DNA of 64,000 nucleotides from Muraenolepis orangiensis (lineage: Eukaryota > Chordata > Actinopteri > Gadiformes > Muraenolepididae): the NCBI GenBank assembly GCA_027704905.1, contig CM051005.1, positions 30,019,169-30,083,168 on the forward strand, in the 5' to 3' direction. Made by a program: the position numbers and the translations under genes. Under the pieces are notes generated by a model. It was not told the DNA's origin. It made no database searches and saw only the letters and a list, made by a program, of their open reading frames with translations. Positions 62,243 to 64,000 of this stretch are shown here, one piece after another (positions within the stretch are counted from its first letter, which is position 1; each line of letters starts with the position of its first letter).

Positions 62243-63490
62243 GGTACTGTATCTCCATGTGGTAGGTACTGTATCTCCATGTGGTAGGTACTGTATCTCC
62301 ATGTGGTAGGTACTGTATCTCCATGTGGTACGTACTGTATCTCCATGTGGTACGTACTGTATCTCTGTGTGGTATCTCCATGTGGTAGGTACTGTATCTC
62401 CATGTGGTAGGTACTGTATCTCCATGTGGTAGGTACTGTATCTCCATGTGGTACGTACTGTATCTCCATGTGGTACGTACTGTATCTCTGTGTGGTATCT
62501 CCATGTGGTACGTACTGTATCTCTGTGTGGTATCTCCATGTGGGAGGTACTGTATCTCAATGTGGTATGTACTGTATCTCCATGTGGTACATACTATATC
62601 TCCATGTGGTATGTACTGTATCTCCATGTGGTACGTACTATATCTCCATGTGGTATGTACTGTATCTCCATGTGGTAGGTACTGTATCTCCATGTGGTAT
62701 GTACTGTATCTCCATGTGGTACGTACTATATCTCCATGTGGTATGTACTGTATCTCCATGTGGTACGTACTGTATCTCCATGTGGTAGGTACTGTATCTC
62801 CATGTGGTAGGTACTGTATCTCCATGTGGTATGTACTGTATCTCCATGTGGTACGTACTGTATCTCCATGTGGTATGTACTGTATCTCTATGTGGTACGT
62901 ACTGTATCTCCGTGTGGTATGTACTGTATCTCCGTGTGGTAGGTACTGTATCTCCATGTGGTATGTACTGTATCTCCATGTGGTACGTACTGTATCTCCG
63001 TGTGGTATGTACTGTATCTCCATGTGGTACGTACTGTATCTCCATGTGGTACGTACTGTATCTCCATGTGGTACGTACTGTATCTCTGTGTGGTACGTAC
63101 TGTATCTCCATGTGGTACGTATTGTATCTCGGTGTGGTACGTACTGTATCTCCATGTGGTACGTACTGTATCTCGGTGTGGTACGTACTGTATCTCCATG
63201 TGGTACGTACTGTATCTCTGTGTGGTATGTACTGTATCTCCATGTGGTACGTACTGTATCTTCATGTGGTAGGTACTGTATCTCCATGTGGTACGTACTG
63301 TATCTCCATGTGGTACGTACTGTATCTTCATGTGGTACGTACTGTATCTCCGTGTGGTATGTACTGTATCTCCATGTGGTACGTACTGTATCTTCATGTG
63401 GTACGTACTGTATCTTCATGTGGTAGGTACTGTATCTCCATGTGGTACGTATTGTATCTCGGTGTGGTACGTACTGTATCTTCATGTGGT
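62243..63490. repeat. 22-bp minisatellite, about 56 copies
   Basis: Consensus GTACTGTATCTCCATGTGGT followed by A and one variable base (C, G or T). Secondary changes are CCATG to CTGTG, CCGTG, CGGTG or TCATG. Three 13-bp units lack ACGTACTGT (at about 62371, 62494 and 62529). Because 22 is not a multiple of 3 and the unit lacks stops, long open frames appear on both strands. These are not genes. Confidence 0.97.
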
Positions 63491-63496
63491 CGGCCA

Positions 63497-63765
63497 GCTG
63501 CTCAGCAGCGGACAGGAAAGCCCTTCAGAAGGTCACCAAGACCGCCCAGAAGATCATAGATTGCCCACTGCCCTCTTTGGAATACATTTTCAAGACCAAA
63601 CATTTTCAGTTCCTGCTGCCTCAGCAGAGCAGCCAACATACGGAAAGACCAATCTGATCCGGGACATCCCCTGTTGGACTTGCTTGTAGAGCCTCTGGTA
63701 GAGTCTTCAGGTCCATCAAATCACAGACAAACAGACTTAAGAAGACTTACCCGCATCACTGGTAA
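63497..63765 (+). mobile_element. relic of a LINE ORF2 C-terminus
   Basis: Reads RKALQKVTKTAQKII then CPLPSLEYIF in one frame, and after frame changes RSIKSQTNRLKKTYPHHW near 63710-63764. Both are recognisable as the end of the non-LTR RT ORF common in fish genomes. Frameshifts and a stop lie between. Its left edge is the end of the 22-bp array. Confidence 0.6.
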
Positions 63766-64000
63766 ATGTGTGTGTGCAGGATCCAAAATTAACAGTTTGA
63801 ATTGTGTCTTTTTACCTGCCAGCGTTTAAGCAATTTTGCCCCTGCTTGTTTGTTTGCAAGATAACTCAAAAAGTTATGTACGGAATTGGACAAAACTTGT
63901 TTTGATTTCTTGGAACAGTTGATTTTGGCACCAGGGGACCTTTTGGTGTGGCGGAGGTCTGGAGGGCCCTCTAGTTGTAACATGTTGAGGTGTAGATTGA
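63766..64000. other. unannotated right end
   Basis: AT-rich unique sequence. Nothing recognised. Confidence 0.6.

Noticed and set aside
62175..63485. Open frames of more than 300 codons on both strands over the 22-bp array
   Set aside because: The unit has no stop in these phases, and 22 bp repeats the same 22-residue pattern every three units. The same happens in several frames, so this is periodicity, not coding.

Overview
This is a vertebrate, almost certainly teleost fish, nuclear genome window. Two genes with spliced exons have GT..AG introns and vertebrate protein sequences. Very long pure CA, GA and TAT/AT microsatellites are abundant. The mobile elements are typical of fish: an L2-clade LINE with the usual fish L2 tail, a BEL/Pao LTR retrotransposon, and tRNA-derived SINEs.

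Layout. Positions 1-3050 hold the last three coding exons and the 3'UTR of mppe1 (PGAP5, a GPI-anchor remodelling phosphodiesterase) on the + strand. Positions 3215-49289 hold the whole of gnal (G-protein alpha subunit olf) on the - strand. It has 12 coding positions, including two alternative first exons: a long XL-type first exon at 49289-48728 and the canonical short first exon at 42555-42417. Both join the same exon 2. All exon boundaries keep phase, giving predicted proteins of 379 aa (short) and 520 aa (long) with all G-box motifs intact. mppe1 and gnal converge tail to tail, with candidate poly(A) signals about 0.2-0.3 kb apart.

The gnal introns are filled with simple repeats and minisatellites. 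Several lie directly against splice sites (exons 3, 4, 5 and 12, and two mppe1 acceptors). One intron 4 minisatellite of about 2.4 kb is split by a SINE. A 60-bp tandem array in intron 5 seems to have grown out of a MITE-like element.

Positions 49290-64000, upstream of gnal, contain no host gene that I can recognise. They hold a 5'-truncated L2 LINE with an open RT frame (50479-52080), a long near-perfect inverted repeat (52961-53160), and a defective BEL/Pao element with essentially identical LTRs (54085-59828). Beyond these are a 22-bp minisatellite of about 56 copies (62243-63490) and a short relic of a second LINE (63497-63765).

The two genes do not act in one pathway. gnal couples olfactory and striatal receptors to adenylyl cyclase at the plasma membrane; mppe1 acts on GPI anchors in the early secretory pathway. 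I found no new gene system. The points most worth checking are the repeat-embedded splice sites, the complementary CU/GA arrays flanking gnal exon 5, the foldback at 52961-53160, and the young but internally broken BEL element.
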